Positions 1 to 9,210 of a stretch of DNA of 64,000 nucleotides are shown piece after piece (position 1 is the first letter of the stretch; each line of letters starts with the position of its first letter). The translations under genes were made by a program, and so were the position numbers. The notes below the pieces were generated by a model. That model was not told where the DNA came from and ran no database searches. It saw nothing but the letters and a program-made list of their open reading frames with translations. Origin of the DNA: Fodinibius halophilus (GTDB lineage: Bacteria > Bacteroidota > Rhodothermia > Balneolales > Balneolaceae). The stretch is taken from assembly GCF_011059105.1 (NCBI RefSeq), contig NZ_JAALLS010000001.1, forward strand, positions 313,399-377,398, in the 5' to 3' direction.

Positions 1-124
1 GACCACATAATTACTGAAGAGCGGATTATTAGTCGAGATTAATTTGCTATATTATTGTAACAAAGTATTACTTTTGACGTAATACATATTGTTCGCAAAA
101 ACTTATGGGCACGGGAGTAATATT

Positions 125-826
125 ATGGCACAAAGAACAAAACAGTCTACACATCATAACCTCGATTCATTGATGGATTTTGAAGACCATGAACTTCAAA
201 ATACCATGCAAGAGTTTTTAGAGGAAGAGAAAAAAGCGAATACCAATATCTGGAACTTTGCTACAATTGCAGGTATTGCCATGTTTTTTGTAGGGGTCAT
301 GTTCATTCTAAACATGCTTATCGGTATAGGACCAGATCTTGGTGGACTTATGGAAGCATTACCTTTAATTGGAGGGGCCTTGGTAACACTGGTAGGATTT
401 GGCTTTCTGGTTGGCGATCGCAAAAAAGAAAAGCAGGCCAAGAAAAAGAAAAAACGTACTTCCAAAAAGTATGATTTTGATTACGATTTTGGGAGCAGTA
501 CCGAAGAAGAGGACTTTACGTTGAATAATGATTTGGGCTCCGGCCAAAAGACTAAAAGTAAATCAAGCTCTTCTGCCAATACTTTTGATTTCGATTCCTA
601 TGCCTTTAGTGAGTCAAAAAAGCTATACAAATCCCGGACAGATAAAAAACTCTCGGGTGTTTGTGGGGGATTAGCAAAATACTTTGGTATCAGTTCTACC
701 GTTATTCGTCTATTATTTATTATAACACTCTTTGCAGCGGGCGGAGCATCCTTTTTTGTATACGTGGCCTTGGCTTTGGCTCTGGATAAGGAGCCGCCTG
801 AAATGATGGATGACTTCAAGTTCTAA
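125..826 (+). CDS. PspC-domain membrane protein
   Basis: The protein has 233 residues when started at the ATG at 125, which follows a GGGAG ribosome-binding site at 113-117; an in-frame TTG at 89 gives a less likely longer form. Two hydrophobic segments (about residues 44-66 and 75-97) are followed by a lysine-rich linker (about 98-115) and a low-complexity acidic/serine stretch. The C-terminal part (about 168-224) matches the PspC family: a basic lead-in, SGVCGGLAKYFGI, then a hydrophobic helix. PspC proteins act in envelope-stress sensing with PspA or as stand-alone membrane proteins; no pspA or pspB is adjacent, so the role here is open. The gene is followed by its own terminator. Confidence 0.85.
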   Translation: MAQRTKQSTHHNLDSLMDFEDHELQNTMQEFLEEEKKANTNIWNFATIAGIAMFFVGVMFILNMLIGIGPDLGGLMEALPLIGGALVTLVGFGFLVGDRKKEKQAKKKKKRTSKKYDFDYDFGSSTEEEDFTLNNDLGSGQKTKSKSSSSANTFDFDSYAFSESKKLYKSRTDKKLSGVCGGLAKYFGISSTVIRLLFIITLFAAGGASFFVYVALALALDKEPPEMMDDFKF

Positions 827-865
827 ATGTTATTTATTAAATGAACGATATTTTAAAGATGAATT

Positions 866-899
866 GCCCTCGTTGAATCAACAGACGGGGGCTTTTTTT
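866..899 (+). terminator. Intrinsic terminator after the PspC-domain gene
   Basis: An 8-bp GC-rich stem (866-873 with 885-892, one G-T pair) is followed by a run of seven T. It lies 40 bases after the PspC-domain stop codon. Confidence 0.85.
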
Positions 900-995
900 A
901 TTAAGTTTGATGAGTAGAATTAATATAGTAATTCATTGAGACGCAGATGATTGTTATATTCAGACCGTTAACTGAGCTTAAAATAATAGAATAAA

Positions 996-1595
996 GTGTT
1001 TATAACGTTTGAAGGGATTGATGGAAGTGGTAAGTCAACACAAATTCAAAAACTACGACAACATCTGGAGCAGAAGGGGATTCAGGTAAAGGTTTTTCGA
1101 GATCCGGGTGGACCGGTTGTTTCAGAGAAGGTGCGAGAGCTTTTGCTAAGTCCAAACTATGAGATAGATCCGGTTACCGAATTATTACTTTTTTCGGCCG
1201 CCCGTTCTCAATTAATGGCAGAAAAGGTATTACCAAGTTTAGAAGAGGGGGCAGTAGTAATATTGGACCGATTTTATGATTCTACCGTTGCCTATCAAGG
1301 GTATGGTCGGCAATCGGTACCTTTGCCGGAGATTCATAAGATGAACAGCATTGCCAGCCATAAGTGTGAACCCGACCTTACTATTTATATGAAATTATCT
1401 CTTGAAGCGGCTAAAAAGAGGATGTCACAAAAACGAGATCGTATGGAACAGGCAGGAGACTTTTTTTATACCCACGTCATCCGGGGGTTTGATAAACTGG
1501 CAGAGCAAGAAGAACGTATATTTACCCTGGATGCTACGTTACCTGCCGAGAGGGTGCATGAGCAGATCTGGGCGATCGTAGACAATTCTTTTTAA
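996..1595 (+). CDS. tmk: Thymidylate kinase
   Basis: dTMP kinase phosphorylates dTMP to dTDP with ATP in the cytoplasm, the last dedicated step toward dTTP. The 199-residue product is of family length. The P-loop EGIDGSGKST is at residues 6-15, the thymidine-binding RDPGGP lies at 35-40 (usual form REPGGT) and the DRFYDS motif at 91-96. A lysine/arginine-rich lid segment (KKRMSQKRDRM) follows. The start is GTG at 996, because the second residues FITFEGIDG match the family N-terminus. It stands alone between a terminator and a 294-bp gap. Confidence 0.95.
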   Translation: MFITFEGIDGSGKSTQIQKLRQHLEQKGIQVKVFRDPGGPVVSEKVRELLLSPNYEIDPVTELLLFSAARSQLMAEKVLPSLEEGAVVILDRFYDSTVAYQGYGRQSVPLPEIHKMNSIASHKCEPDLTIYMKLSLEAAKKRMSQKRDRMEQAGDFFYTHVIRGFDKLAEQEERIFTLDATLPAERVHEQIWAIVDNSF

Positions 1596-1889
1596 GGATT
1601 ATTGATTCCAAACATCCCCCTGTAACAGAAAAAGTTCTCTAATCGTTTGATGGTTATGCTCTGAATGGAGGATTAAAATAGTCTTATTTTGTTTAAATCG
1701 CCTATAAATCGGCCTTTAATTTATACTAAGGCAGAAATTGAAGCTCAAATCGAGAGCAAAATTAATTGCTGCTTAGCGAAATAATGATTAATTTTATTGC
1801 ATTGTGGGTAAAACCTAATTGGAAACTGAAAAATCTCCTTTTTCATCGTTTCAACTACTAATTTTAACCAACTCTGAAGTATATAAATT

Positions 1890-2393
1890 ATGGCGCACGA
1901 AAGAATTGATGTTGATCTGCCCCTAGCCAAAGTCTATGAATACTTAAGTGATCCAACCTATTTCCCTCACTTCTTTGAGCGAATTGAGCGAGTTAATAAG
2001 ATAAACTCCCAGACATTTGAGTACTCAACTACCCTTGGTGGGAAAGCATTTGAGTGGACAACAAACGTCATTGATGATTTGCGTAATACACGTTTTGCGT
2101 GGATTACTATCAATGGCAATTTGAATCAGACTGGTACAATTCGATTTACTCCGCTCGATAACGGAGAACGTACCCGGGTTGATTTCAGCCTTGATTACCG
2201 TACATTCTACGGTGAGCCAGAGGAAGAATTAGCTAATTTTATCCAGGGTCTTTCTGCACAGATGAAGAAGGATCTGCAGCGTTTTAAGGAAGAAGCCGAA
2301 GATGGCACTTTCAAACAAAATGCGGATGATACCCTTGCTGCAATTGAAAAGGCAGATGAGGAAGCAGAAGCTGAAGAGGAAGCTGCTGCATAA
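1890..2393 (+). CDS. SRPBCC (START-like) domain protein
   Basis: A 167-residue soluble protein. The N-terminus (IDVDLPLAKVYEYLSDPTYF) and the alternating beta-strands that follow resemble the SRPBCC/polyketide-cyclase-like helix-grip fold, which binds hydrophobic ligands. The last 20 residues are almost only Glu, Ala and Asp. The ATG at 1890 has no strong ribosome-binding site. A terminator follows directly, so this is a single-gene unit. The ligand cannot be told from the sequence. Confidence 0.75.
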   Translation: MAHERIDVDLPLAKVYEYLSDPTYFPHFFERIERVNKINSQTFEYSTTLGGKAFEWTTNVIDDLRNTRFAWITINGNLNQTGTIRFTPLDNGERTRVDFSLDYRTFYGEPEEELANFIQGLSAQMKKDLQRFKEEAEDGTFKQNADDTLAAIEKADEEAEAEEEAAA

Positions 2394-2416
2394 TAAAGTC
2401 TCTCATTGATTTTAAG

Positions 2417-2446
2417 AATGCGCACTTAATGGTGCGCATTTTTTTT
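2417..2446 (+). terminator. Intrinsic terminator after the SRPBCC gene
   Basis: A perfect 9-bp stem (2417-2425 with 2432-2440) with a six-base loop is followed by a T run. Confidence 0.9.
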
Positions 2447-2463
2447 GTTTATACTTTTCAAGA

Positions 2464-3324
2464 ATGAGTTTATCTACCTTTAGAAAGAGCCAAAAAGCAA
2501 AAAATCCTCATTACCTACTCTTTGGTCACCCTATAGAGCACAGTTGGTCGCCGCTAATGCATAATTTAGCATTTGATCACTACGATATTGGGGCACAGTA
2601 TTATACAGTTGATCTTTTAAATAGTGAGCTTAACAGCTTGGCTTCCTATCTCAATAATGATTTTTTTAAGGGCGCTAATATTACGGTTCCTTACAAACAG
2701 GTTATTATAGATTACCTGGATTACATTGATCGTTCTGCCAAGCATATTGGAGCGGTTAATACTATAGTGAGGGAGGGATATCAGTTGGTAGGATATAATA
2801 CCGATTATGCTGGTTTTGTCGCTCCTCTGAAAGATTATGGTTGGGAGCTTGAAGGTGGGAGAGCTATCGTTTTTGGCACCGGAGGTGCCTCACGGGCTAT
2901 AGTGGCAGGATTAGTTGATATTGGGATTGAAGAGATTTTCCTGGTTTCCAGAAATCCTGCTCGTAATACTTCGTTTCCGGAGCATGAACAGGTAGAAGTT
3001 GTCTCATATCACCAGTGGACTTCATTAGCAGAGGAGGCCGCACTTATTGTTAATGCCACGCCTTTGGGGATGCATCCCAATGTGGACCAATCTCCGGTTC
3101 GGGAAACAGAAAAAACGGTTTTGTCGGATTGCATTTGTTACGATATTGTGTATAATCCATTACAAACAACATTCTTAAAACAGGCTAATTCAGTTGGCGC
3201 AAAAACGATCAATGGGCTAGAGATGTTAATCCAACAGGGAAGTCGTTCTTTTGAATTGTGGACGGGCCATTCATTCCCTGTGAATAAGGTAAGAGACAAG
3301 TTACATGAACAAATTACAAACTGA
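2464..3324 (+). CDS. aroE: Shikimate dehydrogenase
   Basis: NADP-dependent reduction of 3-dehydroshikimate to shikimate in the chorismate pathway, which feeds the tryptophan genes further along the window. The 286-residue length is normal. Substrate-binding serines are in HSWS (27 and 29), the catalytic lysine is in NITVPYK (Lys78) and the aspartate of NTD is Asp114. The nucleotide-binding loop GTGGAS starts at 138. The 3' end overlaps the next gene by 20 bp, which suggests translational coupling with pgeF. Confidence 0.95.
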   Translation: MSLSTFRKSQKAKNPHYLLFGHPIEHSWSPLMHNLAFDHYDIGAQYYTVDLLNSELNSLASYLNNDFFKGANITVPYKQVIIDYLDYIDRSAKHIGAVNTIVREGYQLVGYNTDYAGFVAPLKDYGWELEGGRAIVFGTGGASRAIVAGLVDIGIEEIFLVSRNPARNTSFPEHEQVEVVSYHQWTSLAEEAALIVNATPLGMHPNVDQSPVRETEKTVLSDCICYDIVYNPLQTTFLKQANSVGAKTINGLEMLIQQGSRSFELWTGHSFPVNKVRDKLHEQITN

Positions 3325-4066
3325 CTTTTCTGTTATTCGTCCCCGGAATCTGAAAAACGAGGAGGGAATACGAGCTTGGTTTACGCTCAAAAACGAAGAA
3401 TATGGTACACAAAATAATATTCCCGGATTAAATCTTGGTTTCAATACCCAAGAACAAAAGGATGTTATTGTACAGAACAGGCTAAATCTGTTATCTGCTT
3501 TAGAAGTAAATACTGATTGGGTGGCATTTGCCGATCAGGTGCATGGCAATAGAGTACGGATAGTCATTCAAGGAGGAACCTATCCGAATACTGATGGTTT
3601 AATTACTTCTGTACCGGGACTAACTCTTGCTATTCAGGTGGCTGATTGTGCTGCTGTATTGTTGTGGGATGCTGATTCACAAACTGTTGGAGCACTGCAT
3701 GCCGGTTGGCGTGGAGCTGCCGGAGATATCGTACCCAGAGGTATTGAAGATATGGTTGATCAGGGAGCGGATCCCCAAAATATTAAAGCTTTTGTAAGTC
3801 CCTGTATCTGCCTTGAAAATTTTGAAGTTGGCATAGAAGTGGCCGAACGGTTTCCGGATAAGTTTGTAGATTATGAGCGCTTTGAGAAACCCCATGTTAA
3901 TTTGCCGGCATTTTTGCGGTATCAGCTGGAAGAAAGTGGAATTCCCGGAAATCATATTGAAGTGCCAGAAGAGTGTACTGTTGAGAATGAAGATCGTTTT
4001 TACTCTTACCGAAGAGAAGGGCAGAAGAGTGGACGGATGATGGCTCTTATCCAAATAGCTGAATAA
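3305..4066 (+). CDS. pgeF: Peptidoglycan editing factor PgeF (YfiH/DUF152 family)
   Basis: A 253-residue member of the YfiH/'laccase-domain' family. In E. coli the family has been assigned to clearing L-Ser-containing muropeptides; older databases call it polyphenol oxidase. The metal-site residues of the family are visible: His80 (QVHGNRV), Cys115 (ADCAAVL) and His132 (LHAGWRG). The FYSYRREG motif lies near the C-terminus. The ATG at 3305 lies inside the 3' end of aroE. Confidence 0.9.
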   Translation: MNKLQTDFSVIRPRNLKNEEGIRAWFTLKNEEYGTQNNIPGLNLGFNTQEQKDVIVQNRLNLLSALEVNTDWVAFADQVHGNRVRIVIQGGTYPNTDGLITSVPGLTLAIQVADCAAVLLWDADSQTVGALHAGWRGAAGDIVPRGIEDMVDQGADPQNIKAFVSPCICLENFEVGIEVAERFPDKFVDYERFEKPHVNLPAFLRYQLEESGIPGNHIEVPEECTVENEDRFYSYRREGQKSGRMMALIQIAE

Positions 4067-4093
4067 TAAGAATCCCAAACAGTTTTTAAGCTA

Positions 4094-4993
4094 TTGCGAG
4101 TTTCCTATTCCCCGGGATACTATGCTCCCATTCCTGATGAGCATATTTTCCCCATGAAAAAGTTTACCGGTTTGTATCGCTATGTATTAGAGCAAAACCT
4201 AATAGACAGTAGTGATATTATTGAACCTTCACTGGTTGATATGGCGAATCTTACAACGGTACATTCTCATCGCTACTCCAGCGGTATTATGAATGGCGGG
4301 TTGGAGAAAAAAGAGTTGCGAAAATTGGGATTACCATGGTCAAAGAGACTGGCTCATCGATCACGACTGGCGGTGCAAGGAACCATTAATGCTTCTTTGA
4401 TGGCACTGCAAGATGGAATTGCCGGTAACCTGGCCGGGGGCACTCATCATGCGATGCCTGATTATGGCGAAGGCTTTTGTGTTTTTAATGATGTGGCCGT
4501 AGCTATTAAAGTGTTGCGCCAATCGATGTGGGCAAAGAAAATATTGGTCATTGATTGTGACGTACACCAGGGCAATGGGACCGCCGAAATATTTAAAGAT
4601 AATGAAGAGGTGTTTACGTTTTCGCTGCATGGGGCTAAGAACTACCCGTTTAAAAAACCGCCCTCTACCTTAGATATTGGGTTACCGGATGAAACGAAGG
4701 ATGATGTATACTTGTCTACTTTAGGAGATGCTTTGGATGACATATTTGACCAGTTTTCTCCGGATTTGGTGTACTATCTGGGAGGCATAGATCCACTGGA
4801 GTCCGACCATTTCGGGCGGCTTTCCCTAACGTTAAATGGGTTGGGAAATCGGGATCGTATTGTCATAAAAAAAGTAAGAGCAGAAGATGTTCCGCTGGTG
4901 TTATTATTATCCGGTGGGTACGCCCCAACTTTGCAAGAAACCGTACAAGCCCATGCATTGATGTATGAAACGGCTTTAGAACTGGCTCCATAG
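4094..4993 (+). CDS. Histone-deacetylase-family (AcuC/HDAC-like) amidohydrolase
   Basis: Zn-dependent deacetylase of the class that includes acetoin-utilisation AcuC and acetylpolyamine amidohydrolase. In this 299-residue protein the active-site His pair is at 118-119 (GTHHAM), metal ligands are Asp156 and His158 (DCDVHQGNG) and Asp233 (GGIDPLESD), and the catalytic Tyr is Tyr276 (SGGYAP). The TTG start at 4094 is chosen because RVSYSPGYYAP aligns with the usual N-terminus; the first ATG would remove that strand. The substrate is unknown. A terminator overlaps its stop codon. Confidence 0.85.
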   Translation: MRVSYSPGYYAPIPDEHIFPMKKFTGLYRYVLEQNLIDSSDIIEPSLVDMANLTTVHSHRYSSGIMNGGLEKKELRKLGLPWSKRLAHRSRLAVQGTINASLMALQDGIAGNLAGGTHHAMPDYGEGFCVFNDVAVAIKVLRQSMWAKKILVIDCDVHQGNGTAEIFKDNEEVFTFSLHGAKNYPFKKPPSTLDIGLPDETKDDVYLSTLGDALDDIFDQFSPDLVYYLGGIDPLESDHFGRLSLTLNGLGNRDRIVIKKVRAEDVPLVLLLSGGYAPTLQETVQAHALMYETALELAP

Positions 4994-5027
4994 CGATTTT
5001 GAATAGAGAATCGAGGAGCTTTTTTTA
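4985..5027 (+). terminator. Intrinsic terminator after the deacetylase gene
   Basis: Two stacked stem parts (4985-4989 with 5015-5019 and 4994-4998 with 5009-5013), separated by a small internal loop, are followed by seven T. The stem includes the stop codon of the upstream gene. Confidence 0.7.
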
Positions 5028-5103
5028 AGATGTAATCATATTCTGACTTCTACCTGTTTTTCTCTATCTTCATAGCTCTTTTGAAAAGAAATAAGTAAAT
5101 CGT

Positions 5104-6252
5104 TTGAAACCTAAAAATATTGTCATACTGGGTTCCACGGGGTCAATAGGCGAACAAGCCTTAGAAGTGATTAGTGAACACCCTTTCCAATTTAATGTAT
5201 TGGCACTGAGCTGCAATAGCAGTTGGAAAAAGCTAGCAGAGCAGGCTAATAAATATAAGCCTGATTATGTGCTGCTTGGTGATGAGCAGTATATCGATTT
5301 GCTGAAAGAGCAATTGAATGATGACGATATTGAGATCTTAGTTGGAAAAGAAGATCTTCTGCACTTATCCCAACTCAATGAAGCCGATATTATCCTTAAT
5401 AGTCTAGTGGGATACGCCGGTTTTGAACCTACTGTTAAAGCACTAAAGGCTGGAAAAAAAGTGGCGCTTGCCAATAAAGAGTCCCTTGTGGTAGGTGGAG
5501 GGCTTATCAATGAACTTATTGCTGAGAATAGAGACCGTCTTATTCCGGTTGATTCTGAACACAGTGCCATGTTACAGTGTTTAGTAGGGGAGCCACTTGA
5601 GAAGATCGAGAAGCTTATTATAACGGCAAGTGGTGGGCCATTTCGCACATGGACCAAAAAACAGATGCAGAACATAACGGTTAGCGATGCTTTGGATCAT
5701 CCCAATTGGTCGATGGGATCTAAAATTACCATTGATTCTGCAACCATGATGAACAAAGGGTTGGAAATTATAGAAGCACACTGGATGTTTGATATGCCGC
5801 TTTCGAAGATTGAGGCTGTGGTTCATCCGCAAAGTGTTATTCACTCGGTAGTGACCTTTACTGATGGCTCAAGCAAGGCCCAATTAGGACCACCGACGAT
5901 GAAGGTACCTATTTTATATGCTTTCACCTATCCTGACAGACTCGAACTTGAAGCCCCGAAGTTGGACTGGGGTAAAGCTTTTGACTTAACATTTGAACCT
6001 GTAGATTATGATCGTTTCCCCTGTTTAAAATTAGCAATTGATGCAGTTAAGGAGGGCGGTTTGGCTCCAGCTATTTTAAATGCGGCAAATGAAGTCGCTG
6101 TACAACGATTTTTGAACGAAGAAATTACCTATATTGATATACCCAAAGTGATAGATCATTGCCTGGAGTCACTAAATAATTCTGGAACTATTACGTTAGA
6201 ATCACTGAAAAATATTGATCAACAGGCCAGGGATCTGGCATTAACTTTTTAA
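5104..6252 (+). CDS. dxr: 1-deoxy-D-xylulose 5-phosphate reductoisomerase
   Basis: NADPH-dependent conversion of DXP to 2-C-methyl-D-erythritol 4-phosphate in the MEP isoprenoid pathway. The dinucleotide loop GSTGSIG is at residues 10-16. The metal/substrate motif DSEHSA lies near residue 150 and NKGLEIIEAHW further on. It has 382 residues, normal length. The start is TTG at 5104, immediately before the KPKNIVILGSTGSIG strand. It heads a dxr-rseP-psd-pssA run with short gaps. Confidence 0.95.
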   Translation: MKPKNIVILGSTGSIGEQALEVISEHPFQFNVLALSCNSSWKKLAEQANKYKPDYVLLGDEQYIDLLKEQLNDDDIEILVGKEDLLHLSQLNEADIILNSLVGYAGFEPTVKALKAGKKVALANKESLVVGGGLINELIAENRDRLIPVDSEHSAMLQCLVGEPLEKIEKLIITASGGPFRTWTKKQMQNITVSDALDHPNWSMGSKITIDSATMMNKGLEIIEAHWMFDMPLSKIEAVVHPQSVIHSVVTFTDGSSKAQLGPPTMKVPILYAFTYPDRLELEAPKLDWGKAFDLTFEPVDYDRFPCLKLAIDAVKEGGLAPAILNAANEVAVQRFLNEEITYIDIPKVIDHCLESLNNSGTITLESLKNIDQQARDLALTF

Positions 6253-6270
6253 TTAGTACTACCTCGCTAC

Positions 6271-7608
6271 ATGGAATGGATTTTAAGTTTACTATCAACA
6301 CTCGGAATATTTGCTGCTGCTCTACTTATCCTGGTTTTCTTTCATGAGTTAGGGCACTTTTTAGCTGCGAAACTTTTTGGGATGCGTGTAGAACGCTTCT
6401 CCTTGGGCTTTCCTCCTCGCATATTTGGTTTTAAAAAAGGAGAAACCGACTACTGTATTGGAGCAACACCACTTGGCGGTTATGTGAAAATATCCGGTAT
6501 GATTGATGAGACTATGGACGATGATTACCTGGATGAAGAGCCTAAGCCCTGGGAGTACCGGAGTAAGCCTGTTTGGCAGCGTATTATTGTGATCACTGCC
6601 GGGGTGATCTTCAATATGATTTTGGCTGTATTAATTTTTGGTGGGTTAGCATTTAGTACCGGTGAAGAAAAGGTAGAACTAGACAGCGTAGATAGTATTT
6701 ACGTGGCCCAAAATTCTTTGGCAGCCCAAGTTGGATTCCAAACGGGAGATAAGCTTATTGGGGTTAATGGGGAAGAAGTACCCTATTTTTCCGATCTGTT
6801 TACACCGAATAAGATGATGGCTTCTTCGTTAAACTATACGGTTAAAAGAGGCAATGAGACAGTTACCGTTGCGGTACCTGATAGCTTACTTAATGACATT
6901 GGTAAACGGGGATTTATTGGCTTGCCGAATGCACTTCCCAGCAAGATTCGATCGGTGTTAGATGGGAGTCCGGCCGATAAGGTCGGATTAAAAGAGGGGG
7001 ATTTTATTACAGCTGTTAATGGTGATAAAATTACGCACTGGCTACAACTTGTCGAGAAAATTTCAACTTCTGAAGATTCTCTAAACCTAATGGTGAAACG
7101 ATCCTCAGGTGAGACTACTTCAGTAACGGTGATGCCTAATGAAAATAATAAACTAGGTATTTATGCTCCTACTAAAGAAGCATTTCATGTAGAACGATTT
7201 AGTTATGGTCCATTACAAGCTTTAAATGTAGGTATCACTAAAACGAATGAGACAGTTTCAGGAATTTTTGGTGGTTTCAGTAAAATGTTTTCCGGAGATA
7301 TCTCTGTACGAGATAATCTTGGTGGTCCGGTAGCTATTGCCAATGTAACCAAGCAAGCTACAGATGCCGGAGGCGCTGTTGGCTTTTGGAATATTACGGC
7401 TTTCTTGAGCGTAACACTCGCCATTATGAATATCTTACCTATCCCTGTCCTCGACGGTGGGCATTTGATGTTTTTGATTTATGAAGGCATCACGCGCCGC
7501 GAGCCGTCACCCAAAGTTCGGATGGCCCTGCAACAGATTGGCTTTTTGCTTATTATAGCACTCTTTATTTTTGTGACTTTCAATGATATTCTCAGACAAT
7601 TCGGCTAA
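6271..7608 (+). CDS. rseP: RIP metalloprotease RseP (site-2 protease)
   Basis: Intramembrane zinc protease that cleaves anti-sigma factors or other membrane proteins during envelope stress. The HELGH zinc site is at residues 25-29 in the first membrane helix. Two PDZ-like regions occupy about residues 130-300, and the third zinc-ligand motif NILPIPVLDGGHL lies near 390, followed by the last helix. It has 445 residues. The dxr-rseP order is common in bacteria. Its substrate here is unknown. Confidence 0.93.
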   Translation: MEWILSLLSTLGIFAAALLILVFFHELGHFLAAKLFGMRVERFSLGFPPRIFGFKKGETDYCIGATPLGGYVKISGMIDETMDDDYLDEEPKPWEYRSKPVWQRIIVITAGVIFNMILAVLIFGGLAFSTGEEKVELDSVDSIYVAQNSLAAQVGFQTGDKLIGVNGEEVPYFSDLFTPNKMMASSLNYTVKRGNETVTVAVPDSLLNDIGKRGFIGLPNALPSKIRSVLDGSPADKVGLKEGDFITAVNGDKITHWLQLVEKISTSEDSLNLMVKRSSGETTSVTVMPNENNKLGIYAPTKEAFHVERFSYGPLQALNVGITKTNETVSGIFGGFSKMFSGDISVRDNLGGPVAIANVTKQATDAGGAVGFWNITAFLSVTLAIMNILPIPVLDGGHLMFLIYEGITRREPSPKVRMALQQIGFLLIIALFIFVTFNDILRQFG

Positions 7609-7620
7609 CCTAACATATTT

Positions 7621-8274
7621 ATGTTTGCACGCGACGGATACACGACTATATTCGTAACTATTATATTTGCAGTTATCGTGAGCGGTATTGCTCGCTACAT
7701 GGAGCCCCATTGGACAGCCTACATTCTCTATACTGCCATGGCACTGCTCGTGGCTTTTATTCTATTTTTCTTCCGGGATCCGGACAGGGAGATTACCAAA
7801 GGGGACAACCTGGTGATTTCACCGGCGGATGGGAATGTCGTGCAAATTAAGGAGGTTCAGGAAGACAGATATATTGAAGGAGCTGCCAGACAGATTAGTA
7901 TTTTTCTTTCTCCGCTTGATGTTCATGTTAACAGGGTGCCGGTTAAAGGTAAACTTGAATACCTGGAATATGAACCGGGAATTTTCTTAGTAGCTTATGA
8001 CCATCGGGCTTCGGAACTGAACGAGCGAGCAGATTTTGGGGTAAAACATGCTTCCGGCACAAAAGTATTTTTCAGGCAAATTACCGGCTTTCTAGCACGA
8101 CGAATCGTCTATCATATCCAGGAAGGGGATGATCTGGAAGCCGGAGAACGTTTTGGAATGATGAAGTTTGGCTCCAGAATGGATATACTTGTTCCGGCTG
8201 AGGTTGAAGTAAATGTATCGGAAGGAGAAAAAGCCGTAGCCGGTCAAACAATTTTAGCTACCATTAACGCATAA
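7621..8274 (+). CDS. psd: Phosphatidylserine decarboxylase proenzyme (short, archaeal-type)
   Basis: Decarboxylates phosphatidylserine to phosphatidylethanolamine. The 217-residue proenzyme has two N-terminal hydrophobic segments (about 8-25 and 33-51), the SPADG motif at 67-71, VHVNRVP at 101-107 and the self-cleavage site FGSRMD. Ser185 would become the pyruvoyl group. It lies one base upstream of pssA, so substrate supply and use are coupled. Confidence 0.92.
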   Translation: MFARDGYTTIFVTIIFAVIVSGIARYMEPHWTAYILYTAMALLVAFILFFFRDPDREITKGDNLVISPADGNVVQIKEVQEDRYIEGAARQISIFLSPLDVHVNRVPVKGKLEYLEYEPGIFLVAYDHRASELNERADFGVKHASGTKVFFRQITGFLARRIVYHIQEGDDLEAGERFGMMKFGSRMDILVPAEVEVNVSEGEKAVAGQTILATINA

Positions 8275-8275
8275 G

Positions 8276-9115
8276 ATGAAATATCCTATACAGAAGTGGA
8301 AGCGTTTTCGCCGTCGTAGAAAGCGTAAAAAAAATGGGGGACAACGCCCCAAGAAACAGATACCGCGCACTGTTATCCCCAGTTTTTTTACCCTAATGAA
8401 CCTTTTTTGTGGATTTTTAGCAATAATTAGTATTGCTGAAGGCAGACTTTTCTTTGGGGCTTGGCTCATTGTGTTTGCCGGCCTCTTTGATGCGCTGGAT
8501 GGCTTTATGGCCCGTCTTTCAAATGCTACCTCCCAATTTGGTATCGAACTCGATTCCATCAGCGATGTGGTCTCTTTTGGGGTAGCTCCCGGCTTCTTAC
8601 TCTACGCTTTTGGCTTGGCTGAGATGCCGTTTGTGGGTATTATTTTGAGTGCTCTGCCACCACTCTGTGGGGCTGTTCGCCTGGCACGTTACAATGTAGA
8701 TGTGCACGATTCTCTTGATGAAAAGAAGGGGCGTGATGATTTCTTCAAGGGATTACCCATACCCGGACAGGCGATTATGATTGCTGCCTTTTACCTTACC
8801 TTTTATAATCAAATTGAAATATTTGAGGGATTGGAGTACGGCTTAAATACCGTAGTGGTACCATTAATTGTGTTGCTTTCCTTTTTGATGGTCAGCACCA
8901 TTCCATTTGACAAAATCCCAAGCTTCGATAAAAAATCGATAAAAAAACACAAGGTGAAGCTCTCGCTGTTTATTTTCTATGGAGTGCTTATTTTGTTGTT
9001 TCAGGAAGTTGGATTGATGATCGTCTTTTCTGCTTTTATTGGCAAAGGAATTGTCTTGGGAGGTTATTTCTTCTGGAAAGAGGCTTTTGGGGATGAAGAT
9101 CGAATCGAAGGGTAA
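8276..9115 (+). CDS. pssA: CDP-diacylglycerol-serine O-phosphatidyltransferase
   Basis: Makes phosphatidylserine from CDP-diacylglycerol and serine, directly feeding psd. The CDP-alcohol phosphatidyltransferase signature D-x2-DG-x2-AR-x8-G-x3-D-x3-D is complete at residues 72-97. A strongly basic N-terminal tail (about 1-31) precedes several membrane helices. It has 279 residues. The gene ends 15 bases before the first BIME repeat. Confidence 0.93.
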   Translation: MKYPIQKWKRFRRRRKRKKNGGQRPKKQIPRTVIPSFFTLMNLFCGFLAIISIAEGRLFFGAWLIVFAGLFDALDGFMARLSNATSQFGIELDSISDVVSFGVAPGFLLYAFGLAEMPFVGIILSALPPLCGAVRLARYNVDVHDSLDEKKGRDDFFKGLPIPGQAIMIAAFYLTFYNQIEIFEGLEYGLNTVVVPLIVLLSFLMVSTIPFDKIPSFDKKSIKKHKVKLSLFIFYGVLILLFQEVGLMIVFSAFIGKGIVLGGYFFWKEAFGDEDRIEG

Positions 9116-9130
9116 GCACGATCAATACAA

Positions 9131-9210
9131 GAACTGTTTCCGCAGCAGAGCGACGGAAACAGTACTTGGACAGCAATCCACTCCTTCCGGTGCTCTGCTC
9201 CGGAAGGAGT
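9131..9210 (+). repeat. BIME/REP double hairpin, copy A
   Basis: Hairpin 1 pairs 9133-9142 with 9154-9163 (10 bp, loop 9143-9153). Hairpin 2 pairs 9180-9190 with 9200-9210 (11 bp perfect, loop 9191-9199). The two loops hold complementary octamers (9144-9151 and 9192-9199), so hairpin 2 reads as an inverted copy of hairpin 1: a head-to-head REP pair. Copies B and C flank the RAYT gene at 11403. This copy sits exactly between pssA and the gene remnant that follows. Confidence 0.9.
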